Source of the DNA: Blautia pseudococcoides
GTDB taxonomy: Bacteria; Bacillota; Clostridia; Lachnospirales; Lachnospiraceae
Assembly (NCBI RefSeq): GCF_001689125.2
Contig: NZ_CP015405.2
Coordinates: 4,173,501 to 4,237,500, forward strand
Direction of reading: 5' to 3'
DNA: 64,000 bases
Shown here piece by piece: positions 8,879-17,786 of this stretch. Made by a program: the position numbers and the translations under genes. The notes under the pieces are model-generated. The model searched no databases. It was not told the DNA's origin and worked only from the letters and a program-made list of their open reading frames with translations. Within the stretch, counting starts at the first letter, position 1. The number at the start of each line of letters is the position of its first letter.

Positions 8879-10537
8879 TTACATCACATACACAGCCGCC
8901 TCATAAGGCCGCATCATCCGGTCTTCCAGAGCCGCATCTCCTTTATAATTGTCGATCAACAGCGCAGCTCCGCCGGCATTTAACCCTTCCGGCATATGGA
9001 AAGGAACCTTATGTTCCGTAAAGTTCAGGACCACGAACATTTTTTTGTCTTCATAATTTCTTTCATATATATAAAGGCTTTCATTCTCCGGCTCATACTC
9101 CCTGAAATCTCCGTACACAGCCACTTCATTTGCCTTGCGCATCTGAATCAGGCTCTTCATATAATAGAATATAGAATCCGGGTCCTCCAGCGCTTCTTTT
9201 ACATTTATCTCCTTATAGTTGGGGTTCACCTTCAGCCACGGTGTACCCACGGTGAATCCGGCATGTTGGCTGTCATCCCACTGCATAGGCGTCCTGGCGT
9301 TATCCCGGGAGCGGAAACGAATGGCATCCAGCAGAACCTCCGGATCCGCATCCCCGTTGACAACACGTTCCTTCCAAAGGTTCTTAACCTCAATGTCATT
9401 GTAATCCTCAATGGAATCAAAATGCACATTGGTCATCCCGATCTCTTCCCCCTGATAAATGTACGGTGTCCCCTGCATGGTCAGAAGCATGGTGTACAGC
9501 ATTTTCTGGCTCTCTTTGCGGAACGCTTTGTCATTTCCCCTGCGGGAAACCGTTCTCGGCTGGTCATGGTTGGTCCAGTATAAGCTGTTCCACGCCTTAT
9601 CCTGCAGAGCGGTCTGCCATTTGCTGAAGCAGGCTTTCAGCTCCGGAAGGGGCACCTTCCGGTAACTATACCGCTCAGGACCGCAGTCCAGAACATTTTG
9701 CTCAAACTGGAATACCATATTCAGCTCCGTACCCTCATTGTTTGCATAACGGAGGGCATGTTCCAGAGGTACATCCGGGGTCTCACCAACTGTCATAATA
9801 TCATATTTGGACAGAACTTCCCGGTTCATTTCCTGCAGGAACTCATGGATCCTTGGACCGTCCTGGAAGTGCTCGGTGCCGGTTATCTCAGCCGGCTTTC
9901 CATCCGGCAGCCCAGGCGTCTTGGAAAACAGGCTTACAACATCCATACGGAAACCGTCACATCCCATATCCAGCCAGAATTTCATCATATCGTAGATCTC
10001 ACCGCGCAGCTTAGGATTCTCCCAGTTCAGATCCGGCTGTTTCTTTGAAAACAGATGCAGATAATACTGGTCTGTAGTCTCATCATATTCCCATGCGGGA
10101 CCGTAAAAATAGGAAGTCCAGTTATTCGGCTCTTTCCCGTCCTTGCCGTCTCTCCAAATATAGTAATCCCTGTATGGATTCTCCTTTGATCTTCTGGATT
10201 CCGCAAACCACTGATGCTCATCTGAGGAATGGTTGACTACCAGGTCCATGACCAATTTCATACCTCTGTCATGGATCCCGGCAAGCATTTCCCTGAAATC
10301 ATCCATGTTTCCAAACTCATCCATAATATCCCTGTAATCAGAGATATCATATCCATTATCATCATTAGGCGATTTATAACAGGGAGACATCCAGATCACA
10401 TCAATGCCAAGCTCTTTCAGGTAATCCAGCCTGCTGATCACGCCCTGCAGGTCTCCGATCCCATCCCCATTGGAATCCATAAAGCTTCTGGGATATATCT
10501 GGTATACAACCGCCTCTTTCCACCACGCGTTTTCCAT
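8879..10537 (-). CDS. GH13_31 alpha-glucosidase, oligo-1,6-glucosidase type
   Basis: This 552-residue cytoplasmic enzyme matches the usual length of oligo-1,6-glucosidases (MalL/O16G). GH13 regions are all visible: DLVVNHSSDEH (about 98-108), GFRMDVV with nucleophile D199, VGETPD with acid/base E252, and TNHDQPR with D325. The residue after the nucleophile is Val200, which in this subfamily is associated with alpha-1,6 rather than alpha-1,4 linkages (established for the Bacillus cereus enzyme). It is the last gene of the importer operon starting at 14161, 76 bases after the MalG-type permease, so it probably releases glucose from imported isomalto-type oligosaccharides. Confidence 0.93.
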   Translation of the reverse strand: MENAWWKEAVVYQIYPRSFMDSNGDGIGDLQGVISRLDYLKELGIDVIWMSPCYKSPNDDNGYDISDYRDIMDEFGNMDDFREMLAGIHDRGMKLVMDLVVNHSSDEHQWFAESRRSKENPYRDYYIWRDGKDGKEPNNWTSYFYGPAWEYDETTDQYYLHLFSKKQPDLNWENPKLRGEIYDMMKFWLDMGCDGFRMDVVSLFSKTPGLPDGKPAEITGTEHFQDGPRIHEFLQEMNREVLSKYDIMTVGETPDVPLEHALRYANNEGTELNMVFQFEQNVLDCGPERYSYRKVPLPELKACFSKWQTALQDKAWNSLYWTNHDQPRTVSRRGNDKAFRKESQKMLYTMLLTMQGTPYIYQGEEIGMTNVHFDSIEDYNDIEVKNLWKERVVNGDADPEVLLDAIRFRSRDNARTPMQWDDSQHAGFTVGTPWLKVNPNYKEINVKEALEDPDSIFYYMKSLIQMRKANEVAVYGDFREYEPENESLYIYERNYEDKKMFVVLNFTEHKVPFHMPEGLNAGGAALLIDNYKGDAALEDRMMRPYEAAVYVM

Positions 10538-10613
10538 ACTGTTCTCCTTCCAACTTTTATTTGCAACTGCTCTGTATCTTTATAACTGTCCTTTACGGCA
10601 GCATTGATCATTC

Positions 10614-11444
10614 TTATTCTTTTACTGCACCGTTGGATATACCTGCCACGATCTGCTTCTGGAACAAAAGTACGATCAAAAGTGTCGGTATGACCACCAC
10701 CACCGTGGCCGCTGCGATCTGGCTCCAGAATACTGTAAACTGGTCCTTCAAATAACTCAGACGCACAGGAACCGTCTGGATCTTTTCGTCAATGTTCAGA
10801 GTACAGGATAACAGATACTCATTCCATGCAGCAATAAAACTCATGATTGCCGTGGTAAATACACCGGGAGCCGCAATGGGGAAAATAATCCTCCAAAGCA
10901 TTCCCCATGTGGAGCAGCCGTCAATCTTTGCCGCCTCCTCCAGGGCCAGCGGAACCTGATTAAAATGGGCAACCATGATCCACACCGCACTTGGCAGGGT
11001 TATTGTGGAGTACGCCAGGCAGACCCAGTATGTATTCAGAATGTCCAGTTTATAGAACATATTAAATATAGGTCCCACAACGATCATCTGCGGGAACATG
11101 GCAACTGCCAGGATCAGCCCCATAAGAAGGGCTTTTCCCTTAAATTTAAACCTTGAGATAATATACGCGGACATGGAAGCCACAACTACCACATAGAATG
11201 TGGTGGCTGCTGACATCACAAAACTGTTTACGATCGCCCGGAGCATTCCTTTCTCGAAAATAACGGTCTTGTAATTATCAAGCGTAGGATTCTCTGCAAT
11301 GATTCGGTAACAGTTGGCTCCGAAAATTTCCGATTCCGGTTTAAAAGAACTGATCAAGATCCAGAAGAAAGGAAATACTGTGATCAGCAGAAAGATAACC
11401 ACAAAAATCCAGCAGACTATATTAAATGTTTTATTCTTACTCAT
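10614..11444 (-). CDS. Carbohydrate ABC transporter permease, MalG type
   Basis: This is a 276-residue permease with an N-terminal membrane segment (NIVCWIFVVIFLLITVFPFF), five further hydrophobic stretches and the EAA loop ALEEAAKIDGCSTWGMLWRI. It would form the translocation pore with the MalF-type partner ending 15 bases upstream. The operon order is binding protein, MalF-type permease, MalG-type permease, glucosidase, with no ATPase gene. Confidence 0.92.
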   Translation of the reverse strand: MSKNKTFNIVCWIFVVIFLLITVFPFFWILISSFKPESEIFGANCYRIIAENPTLDNYKTVIFEKGMLRAIVNSFVMSAATTFYVVVVASMSAYIISRFKFKGKALLMGLILAVAMFPQMIVVGPIFNMFYKLDILNTYWVCLAYSTITLPSAVWIMVAHFNQVPLALEEAAKIDGCSTWGMLWRIIFPIAAPGVFTTAIMSFIAAWNEYLLSCTLNIDEKIQTVPVRLSYLKDQFTVFWSQIAAATVVVVIPTLLIVLLFQKQIVAGISNGAVKE

Positions 11445-11459
11445 TTTCCTTCCTCCCCT

Positions 11460-12689
11460 CTAATCATTATTGATCACTTCCGCACCCAGCACCTTCACGT
11501 AAAGCACTGCTATGACTGCAACGCAGACCGCCATTCCCATAACCACTACTGAACCGTATCCGTAATTACTCTGTCCGAACATAAGCTTGTAAGAGTACAC
11601 GGAGAGGGATTCTGTTCCGTTTCCGGGGCCGCCTCCTGTCAAAATAGCGATCAAATCGTATACACGGAACGCATCCATGGTACGGAACAAAAGCGCTACA
11701 AGAAGACTTGGCTTGATCAGCGGAAGGGTGATCCTGAAAAATGTCTTGATAGGACCGGCGCCGTCAATGGAAGCGCTCTCATACAGGCCTCTGTCTATTA
11801 CCTGCAGACCGGCAAGGAGAAGCAGCGCCATATAGGGAGCTGTTTTCCATACATCGGAGATAACAACAGATGTCATAGCGCCGTTTGCTGTCAAAAGCAT
11901 TGCGGACTGTTTGGGAATCAATCCGATGACAGAGAATATCTTGGATATGACACCATAACTTCCGTCATACATATAACTCCAGATCATAGCCGACACAGCC
12001 GTTGGGATTGCCCATGGAATCAGAGCGATCGTACGGACAGCGCCGATACCTTTAATAGCCTTATCCATAATAAGAGCCAGGATCATGCCGATCACAAGCT
12101 CGATGGCTACTGATATAACGGTAAACAGCAGTGTGTGAAGCAGTGCCTTAAAGAATCTTGTGTCTGTAAACAGTTTTCCAAATCCTTTCAGCCCGATAAA
12201 GTTTGACTCCACCACGCAGGAGTCCATATCATCCAGGATCTGAGGCATACCATCCCTGTTATACATATCCAAATCTGCATTTCTGTCATAAATGGCTGTA
12301 AGTCTTTCTCTGGTATCCTTATTAAAGGCCTTTATCTCCTCAATGGTTTCCGAGGAAACTTTTTCCACGCCTTTGGAGTCTTTATATTCCTTCTGCAGCT
12401 CATCTGCTTCCGCTTTGATCGCTTCAAACTCAGCCACATCTTCACTGCTCAGTCCCTCAGTGGCCATATCGGTTTCTATAAACCAGCTCACATAGCCCAA
12501 ATCCTGCGCATATAACTCTCCGTTCAACTGCTGGGACATATAGAAGCTATTGTGCTGCTGGTCATTGGTCCTGTAATCAAACAGCGTATACATCAGGGAT
12601 GTAACAATAGGATATATGGAAAATATACCGATAAAGATCAGCAGCGGAAGAATGAACAGGAATTGTTTGAACGTCATTCTTTTTATCAT
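11460..12689 (-). CDS. MalF-type ABC permease with large extracytoplasmic insertion
   Basis: This 409-residue permease is over 100 residues longer than usual. After the first membrane segment (about 8-32) comes a hydrophilic stretch of about 130 residues (roughly 38-170), rich in Glu, Lys and Ala and likely helical (DVAEFEAIKAEADELQKEY). Normal permease sequence then resumes (FGKLFTDTRFFKALLHTLLF). The EAA loop is ESASIDGAGPIKTFFRITL. The insertion is placed like the P2 loop of Escherichia coli MalF, which touches the binding protein. The ATG lies after GAGGGTAGATC. It pairs with the MalG-type permease downstream. Confidence 0.9.
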   Translation of the reverse strand: MIKRMTFKQFLFILPLLIFIGIFSIYPIVTSLMYTLFDYRTNDQQHNSFYMSQQLNGELYAQDLGYVSWFIETDMATEGLSSEDVAEFEAIKAEADELQKEYKDSKGVEKVSSETIEEIKAFNKDTRERLTAIYDRNADLDMYNRDGMPQILDDMDSCVVESNFIGLKGFGKLFTDTRFFKALLHTLLFTVISVAIELVIGMILALIMDKAIKGIGAVRTIALIPWAIPTAVSAMIWSYMYDGSYGVISKIFSVIGLIPKQSAMLLTANGAMTSVVISDVWKTAPYMALLLLAGLQVIDRGLYESASIDGAGPIKTFFRITLPLIKPSLLVALLFRTMDAFRVYDLIAILTGGGPGNGTESLSVYSYKLMFGQSNYGYGSVVVMGMAVCVAVIAVLYVKVLGAEVINND

Positions 12690-12826
12690 GATCTACCCTC
12701 TCTTCCGAACAAAACAAAGGTGCCGTATTAAGTCAATGACATATATTTGTATATGTAGTAACGCCTGACACGACACCCCTTCTCTCACTCAAATCATTTG
12801 TTTCTGTGCGGATATCTGCACACTTT

Positions 12827-14161
12827 CTACTGATTCAGCAGTCCCTCCACCTCTGTTGTGGCTGCATCCAGGTCAGATTCTCCTGACAGGAATTTGTGGA
12901 TGGAAATCTGCAATGCATCTGATAACTCTTCGTATTTGTCAGAGGACGGTCTTGCAATTGTGTTCTCCAGAGCTTTCATAAATCCCTCTTTGCCGAGAAG
13001 CTGGTTTGCTTCTTTTACTTCCGCATCATCCAGTGCTTCGTTGAATCCGGGAACATATCCGCCCTTGCTGCAGAAGATTCTCTGTCCTTCCAGAGATGTG
13101 AAGTAATCCAGGAATGCCCATGCTCCGTCTTTGTGCTCGCTCTTTGCATTCATAGCCAGCAGCCATCCGCCGATGCAGGAACCGCCGGGAATCGGAGCGA
13201 TATCTGTCTGATCCTGTGTCACTGCCGCGCCGTCTGCACCTAAGAGGCCCCATACATATGGCCAGTTACGGGAGAATACGGTCTCACCATTCACATAGCT
13301 GTTGGCTGCTTCTGATTCCTGATATACCAGAATATCATCCGGCGTGGCGTCGGAATCAACGATCTTCTTCATAGATTCCAGTCCGCCCTTTACATCTGTA
13401 AAGTTGGCAGTGTACTCGTTTGCATTGCAGACAAGTCCTTCATACTGGTTTGCCTGGAAGGTAAATCCTGTCTTGGTCCCGCCCTGTCCCTTATAGGTCT
13501 CAGCCATTGCCAGGAAATCATCCCATGTGTAATCGCCGCTTCTGAGTTTTGCTGCATCCTCCTCTGAGACAATGTCACTTCTGAAATAGATAACACCAAA
13601 GTCAGGATACAGAGGCAGCGCATATGTCTTGGCATTATATGTACCAGCCTGGATAGAACCTTTATTATAATCCGCCGGGCTTCTCTTGGCTTCCATCATA
13701 TAGCTGTCCAGCGCTTCAATATAGCCTGCTGCCGCCATATCACCGGCCCAAACCGTATCAATGGATACCAGGTCATATTCAGAACTTCCTGCCGAGAATG
13801 CTGTGTTCAACTGGCTTCTCGTCTGGTCTGTATCATTGGAAGCAGTTACCCATTTCACTTTATATTTATCCTGGGATTTTTCAAAGCCTTCAATGACTGC
13901 CTCTACCGCGCCGTTCCCATCATCCGAACGGAACAAAGTGATCTCTTCACGGTCACCATCTGCTGTTGATTCCTTTGTCCCGTTGTCTGCGGCTTCCCCT
14001 GCATCGTCCGCCTCATTGGCGTCATCCTTTGTGTCTTCCACTTCCTTAGTATCCTTCGTGCCCGTATCTGTGGATGCTTCCTTGTCATTTCCGCCTCCGC
14101 AGGCTGCCAGACCAAACACCATGGCTGTACTCAACATTACCGCTACCATTTTTCTTTTCAT
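12827..14161 (-). CDS. Extracellular sugar-binding lipoprotein of ABC importer
   Basis: The 444-residue protein has a lipoprotein signal peptide with lipobox LAAC followed by GGG, then an acidic, low-complexity linker of about 50 residues (Asp, Glu, Thr, Ala rich) that would hold the binding domain away from the membrane. The domain contains ITLFRSDDGNGAVEAVIEGFE and the SSEYDLVSIDTVWAGDMAAAGYI segment typical of SBP_bac_1 carbohydrate-binding proteins. It is the first gene of the alpha-glucoside operon. Two near-perfect palindromes lie upstream, the likely binding sites of the divergent LacI regulator. The ligand is probably an alpha-linked gluco-oligosaccharide, inferred from the glucosidase in the operon. 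Confidence 0.92.
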   Translation of the reverse strand: MKRKMVAVMLSTAMVFGLAACGGGNDKEASTDTGTKDTKEVEDTKDDANEADDAGEAADNGTKESTADGDREEITLFRSDDGNGAVEAVIEGFEKSQDKYKVKWVTASNDTDQTRSQLNTAFSAGSSEYDLVSIDTVWAGDMAAAGYIEALDSYMMEAKRSPADYNKGSIQAGTYNAKTYALPLYPDFGVIYFRSDIVSEEDAAKLRSGDYTWDDFLAMAETYKGQGGTKTGFTFQANQYEGLVCNANEYTANFTDVKGGLESMKKIVDSDATPDDILVYQESEAANSYVNGETVFSRNWPYVWGLLGADGAAVTQDQTDIAPIPGGSCIGGWLLAMNAKSEHKDGAWAFLDYFTSLEGQRIFCSKGGYVPGFNEALDDAEVKEANQLLGKEGFMKALENTIARPSSDKYEELSDALQISIHKFLSGESDLDAATTEVEGLLNQ

Positions 14162-14223
14162 TTTGTTTCCTCCTTTTGTTGGTGTTTTACGATACTTACA
14201 TAAAATGTCACATCTTGGCTGTC

Positions 14224-14239
14224 GGTGTTGTGCAACACC
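14224..14239. promoter_or_regulatory. LacI-type operator 1 of alpha-glucoside operon
   Basis: GGTGTTGTGCAACACC has perfect 7-base arms around a TG centre. It lies 62 bases upstream of the binding-protein gene, between it and the divergent LacI gene. A second site of the same design is centred 63 bases away, about six helical turns, a spacing that suits a DNA loop. Confidence 0.75.
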
Positions 14240-14286
14240 TCTATTGATATACTAAACATTAGCATAATACCCATAATATGTAAATA

Positions 14287-14302
14287 GGTTTTATGTAAAA
14301 CC
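14287..14302. promoter_or_regulatory. LacI-type operator 2 of alpha-glucoside operon
   Basis: GGTTTTATGTAAAACC has perfect 7-base arms around TG and shares the pattern GGTkTTrTGyAAmACC with the site at 14224 and with the GH65 promoter site at 31508. Confidence 0.75.
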
Positions 14303-14483
14303 ATCACGATATATAATTTAAACACTATTTAATTATACACTTTGCATATATACATCCCTTGTACAATCATCAAATTATACATTTCCGTTTCTCTTTATCT
14401 GACAAATGGATGAACTTTCTGACAACCTCTTGCAATTTCCCTTATTTCTGCTATTCTATAATAGAAGTAATAAACAATACATT

Positions 14484-14616
14484 GTAACTGTTCAGTCCCT
14501 TCACAGTTAAAGCAGAAATCCATGCAGAATCGCCTTTGGCGATGGGATCCTTGCCTGGCTGCTGAATGTTTTCTTACGGTCATCGCAGTGAATGCGAAGA
14601 CCTGCTGAATAATTAC
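14484..14616. repeat. Small inverted-repeat element, long form
   Basis: The left end GTAACTGTTCAG and the right end CTGAATAATTAC are imperfect inverted repeats (10 of 12 paired) about 133 bases apart. The left end carries the 25-base module TAACTGTTC-N-ACAGTTA seen elsewhere. The interior has small stems such as ATCGCC/GGCGAT and no coding signal. It lies in the LacI/binding-protein intergenic region (535 bases). Related long forms lie at 17535 and 54894. Confidence 0.55.
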
Positions 14617-14696
14617 GATACATTACTTATGTCACACTCAGACTGAAACTTTCATACAACAGACGGCCCAAGCCGTCCGCATTTGGGGGTAACCAG

Positions 14697-15722
14697 ATGA
14701 TAACAATAAAAGAAATAGCCAATATGATGAATGTCAGTCCCACCACGGTTGCCAACGTGATCCACGGCCGCACCAGCAAGGTGTCCAAAGAAAACGTAGA
14801 ACGTATTCAGCAGGCTTTAAAAGAGCACAACTATGTGCCGAAGATGGGGCTGGAAGCCCTGACAAAAGGCAAGACCAGGCTGATCATCGTGGTGATCCAT
14901 ACTACCAAACGCTATACCCAGACAACCGTTGGCGACCCTTTCTACAGCCAGACCATCGGCGTCCTGGAGGAGGAGATACGCAGGGCAGGATACTATATGA
15001 TGCTCTATATAGACCGGAATCTTGACAATATTTTTAAGACTGCCCTCTCCTGGAATGTGGCAGGGATCATTGCCGTGACACTGTCAAAGACCAATTACGA
15101 AAAATTGTGCTCCCTGGTGGACTGCCCTGTAGTTGGCATCGACACATTCATGGAAGATACCGCTCCACTGCCGGATACAGGCTATCATGTGACCCTGGAT
15201 GATATCGGCGCAGGGAAACAGATGGTCAATTATCTGGTCAACACGGGGTTCTCCAATATTATTGTCATCTCAGACGCCAAGATAGGCTCCTCCGCACTGA
15301 GAGCGGCAGGTGCAAAAATAGCCTTGAAGGAGCATAATATAAGCACAGAAAAACAATGGCACATGGTTCTGGACACACAGAAAAGACGGCGGGACAGCCA
15401 GTACAATTCCCTTCTGGCACTGTCCGGCAAAAAGTATGTGCTTTTCTGTACCGCAGACCAGCTTGCCTTTGAGGTGATCGGTTATCTGAACGAGCATGGC
15501 TGCTATGTTCCTCAGGATATTTCCGTGTGTGGATTTGACGACAATCCTTATGCGGAGTTCTGTGTTCCCAAGCTGACTACCATGCATCAGGATATTGCCA
15601 GGAAAGGAGAATTGGCTTCCGAGATCCTGTTCCGGCTGCTGTCCGGAGAGAACGTGGAGGAGAAAGCGATCCGCCTTCCCGTGGAGCTGGTCGTCAGAAA
15701 AAGCGTCCTTCCGCCGGATTGA
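14697..15722 (+). CDS. LacI family transcriptional regulator of alpha-glucoside genes
   Basis: The 341-residue protein starts with the LacI DNA-binding domain (MITIKEIANMMNVSPTTVAN, hinge helix region around residues 45-60) followed by a periplasmic-binding-protein-like effector domain (IIVVIHTT through SVCGFDDNPYAEF). GGGGGT lies before the ATG, and a small hairpin (GACGGC/GCCGTC, 14662-14677) precedes it. It diverges from the importer-glucosidase operon. The palindromes at 14224, 14287 and 31508 have LacI-type symmetry, so it probably represses the importer operon and the GH65 operon until an alpha-glucoside or its product binds. Confidence 0.9.
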   Translation: MITIKEIANMMNVSPTTVANVIHGRTSKVSKENVERIQQALKEHNYVPKMGLEALTKGKTRLIIVVIHTTKRYTQTTVGDPFYSQTIGVLEEEIRRAGYYMMLYIDRNLDNIFKTALSWNVAGIIAVTLSKTNYEKLCSLVDCPVVGIDTFMEDTAPLPDTGYHVTLDDIGAGKQMVNYLVNTGFSNIIVISDAKIGSSALRAAGAKIALKEHNISTEKQWHMVLDTQKRRRDSQYNSLLALSGKKYVLFCTADQLAFEVIGYLNEHGCYVPQDISVCGFDDNPYAEFCVPKLTTMHQDIARKGELASEILFRLLSGENVEEKAIRLPVELVVRKSVLPPD

Positions 15723-15743
15723 CAATTTTTTAACCATTACGAT

Positions 15744-15784
15744 TGCGGTAAATACAGATATTTTCCTGTTTTACCGCATTTTTT
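15744..15784 (+). terminator. Terminator after LacI gene
   Basis: The stem TGCGGTAA/TTACCGCA, extended by ACAG/CTGT, is followed by TTTTTT. It lies 22 bases after the lacI-type stop codon. Confidence 0.85.
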
Positions 15785-15798
15785 GTGGCTTTCTGCCC

Positions 15799-15817
15799 TT
15801 CCTACACTTTGTAGGAA
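15799..15817. promoter_or_regulatory. Palindromic operator before methyl-transfer operon
   Basis: TTCCTACACTTTGTAGGAA has perfect 8-base arms around CTT. Its core reads CTACAAAGTGTAG on the minus strand, identical to the core of the site at 26189-26205 between the second PucR gene and the URO-D methyltransferase. It lies 31 bases upstream of the likely -35 box. Confidence 0.7.
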
Positions 15818-15847
15818 AACCCAAGAAAAATCCCCCCGTTTTGCGGC

Positions 15848-15875
15848 TTGTACTTTCTGGGCATTTTGGTACAAT
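15848..15875 (+). promoter_or_regulatory. Promoter of methyltransferase-corrinoid operon
   Basis: TTGTAC and TACAAT are separated by 16 bases, giving a sigma-A type promoter about 35 bases before the start codon. GGAGG precedes the ATG. Confidence 0.6.
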
Positions 15876-15909
15876 AAAGTTATAAATTTGTACAGGAGGT
15901 TTTGCAAAT

Positions 15910-16728
15910 ATGATAATTATTGGGGAAAAGATCAACGGCTCCATACCGGCAGTTGCAAAAGCCATCGCTGAGAGGGATGCGGAGTTCATCAAAGACCGCG
16001 CCAGAAAACAAGCTGCTGCCAACGCCACCTACATAGACTGCTGTGCTTCCGTTGCGGAAGAAGTTGAGGTTGAAACTTTAAAATGGATGATCGAATGTAT
16101 TCAGGAAGTTACAGACCTTCCAATCTCTGTGGACAGTCCCAGCGCCGATGTTTTGAAAGAGGCCTACAAGTTCTGTAATAAACCGGGTCTTTTCAATTCT
16201 GTATCAGGAGAGGGCAGCAAGATTGATACCATCTTCCCGATCATGGCAATGGAAGAAAACAAAGGATGGGAAGTAATCGCACTGTTAAGTGATGATACCG
16301 GCATTCCAAAATCTGCCGCTGACCGTCTCCGTGTATTTGACAACATTATGGCAAAAGCGGAAGAATACCACATCAGCCCCAGCCGTATCCACATTGACCC
16401 GCTGGTAGAGATGCTGTGTACTTCTGAAGATGGCATCGCCATGAACATTGAAGTCATTGAGACAGTACGGAAAAGATATCCGAACATCCACATTACGGCA
16501 GCCATCAGTAATATTTCCTTCAACCTGCCGGTCCGCAAGCTGATAAATTACGGCTTCATGATCCTGGCTATGAACGCAGGACTTGACAGTGCTATCATGG
16601 ATCCTACAAACCGTGATATGCTGGGACTTGTATATGCCACAGAGGCACTTATGGGCGAGGATGATTTCTGTATGGAATACATCGGCGCTTACCGCCAGGG
16701 ACTGATCGGACCTGCTCCGAAGAATTAA
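15910..16728 (+). CDS. Methyltetrahydrofolate:corrinoid methyltransferase
   Basis: This 272-residue protein belongs to the pterin-binding (dihydropteroate-synthase-like) methyltransferases that move a methyl group between a corrinoid protein and tetrahydrofolate. The opening IIIGEKINGSIPAVAKAI, the YIDCCAS strand, LPISVDSPS, and the pterin-contacting AISNISFNLPVRKLIN near residue 200 are all visible. The length is normal for AcsE/MtgA/MT II proteins. It is followed after 87 bases by a corrinoid-protein gene. In an acetogen it would feed methyl groups from a methylated substrate into the folate branch of the Wood-Ljungdahl pathway; the role as MT II of an O- or N-demethylase is inference. Confidence 0.9.
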   Translation: MIIIGEKINGSIPAVAKAIAERDAEFIKDRARKQAAANATYIDCCASVAEEVEVETLKWMIECIQEVTDLPISVDSPSADVLKEAYKFCNKPGLFNSVSGEGSKIDTIFPIMAMEENKGWEVIALLSDDTGIPKSAADRLRVFDNIMAKAEEYHISPSRIHIDPLVEMLCTSEDGIAMNIEVIETVRKRYPNIHITAAISNISFNLPVRKLINYGFMILAMNAGLDSAIMDPTNRDMLGLVYATEALMGEDDFCMEYIGAYRQGLIGPAPKN

Positions 16729-16815
16729 TACATTTATGTGTTCGTGTTGAGGAATAGCAATGATTAAGAAACCAGAAACTATCAAATATCTTTTAAGAAA
16801 TGGGAGGAATTTATT

Positions 16816-17448
16816 ATGAGTAAGATTCAGGTTGTTGCAGATGCTGTTGCTGCTGGAAAAGCAAAACTGGTTGGCGGATTGGTACAGGAAGCACTGGATG
16901 ACGGATGCCAGGCTGTAGACGTATTGAACGCTATGATCGATGCAATGGGCGTTGTAGGTGAACGTTTCAAAAACAACGAGATCTTTGTTCCTGAAATGTT
17001 AGTTGCTGCACGTGCTATGAAAAAAGGCGTTGAGGTCCTGAAACCGCATCTGGCAAGCGGAAGCGCTGGTGTCTGCGGCAAAATGGTCATCGGAACCGTT
17101 GCAGGCGACCTGCATGATATCGGCAAAAACCTTGTAGCTATGATGATTGAAAGTGCCGGATTTGAAGTGATCGACTTAGGCGTTGATGTACCTACAGAGA
17201 AATTCGTAGAGACCATCAAAGCAAACCCGGATGTTAAGATTGTTGGATGTTCCGCTCTTCTGACCACTACTATGCCTGCATTAAAAGCCACTGTAGAGGC
17301 ATTAAATACTCAGGATTTCCGTGGAAATATTAAAGTTATGGTTGGCGGCGCTCCTATTACACAGGAATTTGCTGATGAGATCGGCGCTGACGCTTATACT
17401 GCTGATGCTGCATCCGCAGCTCAGAAAGCAAAAGAGCTTGTAGCATAA
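16816..17448 (+). CDS. Corrinoid protein (methyltransferase cobalamin-binding subunit)
   Basis: This 210-residue protein has the two-domain layout of MtbC/MtgC/OdmA-type corrinoid proteins: an N-terminal helical cap (about 1-85) and a Rossmann-like B12 domain. The DxHxxG motif GDLHDIGKN puts the cobalt-ligating histidine at H100, and CSALLTTTMP follows in the position that holds the nucleotide loop. It would shuttle a methyl group as methyl-Co(III) between a substrate-specific methyltransferase and the pterin enzyme encoded just upstream. A second corrinoid protein is encoded at 22472-23107. A strong terminator follows 43 bases after the stop. Confidence 0.93.
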   Translation: MSKIQVVADAVAAGKAKLVGGLVQEALDDGCQAVDVLNAMIDAMGVVGERFKNNEIFVPEMLVAARAMKKGVEVLKPHLASGSAGVCGKMVIGTVAGDLHDIGKNLVAMMIESAGFEVIDLGVDVPTEKFVETIKANPDVKIVGCSALLTTTMPALKATVEALNTQDFRGNIKVMVGGAPITQEFADEIGADAYTADAASAAQKAKELVA

Positions 17449-17491
17449 TAAAATAAGCTAAAATCCATATCTGTCATGCATACCCTATAAA

Positions 17492-17534
17492 AGAGGGAGG
17501 AGGCGCCGTTGTTTGGCGCCTCCTCTCTCTTTTT
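17492..17534 (+). terminator. Strong terminator after corrinoid protein gene
   Basis: A 16-base-pair stem (core GAGGAGGCGCC/GGCGCCTCCTC) with loop GTTGTTT is followed by TCTTTTTG. Confidence 0.9.
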
Positions 17535-17678
17535 GTTACTGTTCACTCCGTTCTCAGCAACACGCTGCGCGATGCACAGATATGGTGCATATGCTCCATA
17601 TCGCGCTGGCAACCCTCGGGCTTTTCATGCATCCTGCATGAAAACACCTCGCGGGATAGTGGCTGAGTGAACAGTAAC
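17535..17678. repeat. Small inverted-repeat element, perfect 14-base ends
   Basis: GTTACTGTTCACTC at 17535-17548 and GAGTGAACAGTAAC at 17665-17678 are perfect inverted repeats bounding 144 bases. The interior has further palindromic stretches (GCGCGATGCA, ATATGGTGCATATG) and no coding signal. It sits between a terminator and the GH36 promoter, and together with these it fills the 338-base gap. Confidence 0.75.
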
Positions 17679-17711
17679 CTCTTTTTGCTATATTATTGTC
17701 ACAATGACATA

Positions 17712-17740
17712 TTTACGCTTCTCTCCCTATCCAATATAAT
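17712..17740 (+). promoter_or_regulatory. Promoter of alpha-galactosidase gene
   Basis: TTTACG and a perfect TATAAT are separated by 17 bases. A short inverted repeat, TGTCA/TGACA, lies just upstream around 17697-17708 and could be an operator. Confidence 0.65.
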
Positions 17741-17786
17741 GAACACAGAAGTCCGTTTTTATTTCTATTTTAAAGGAGAACAATCA

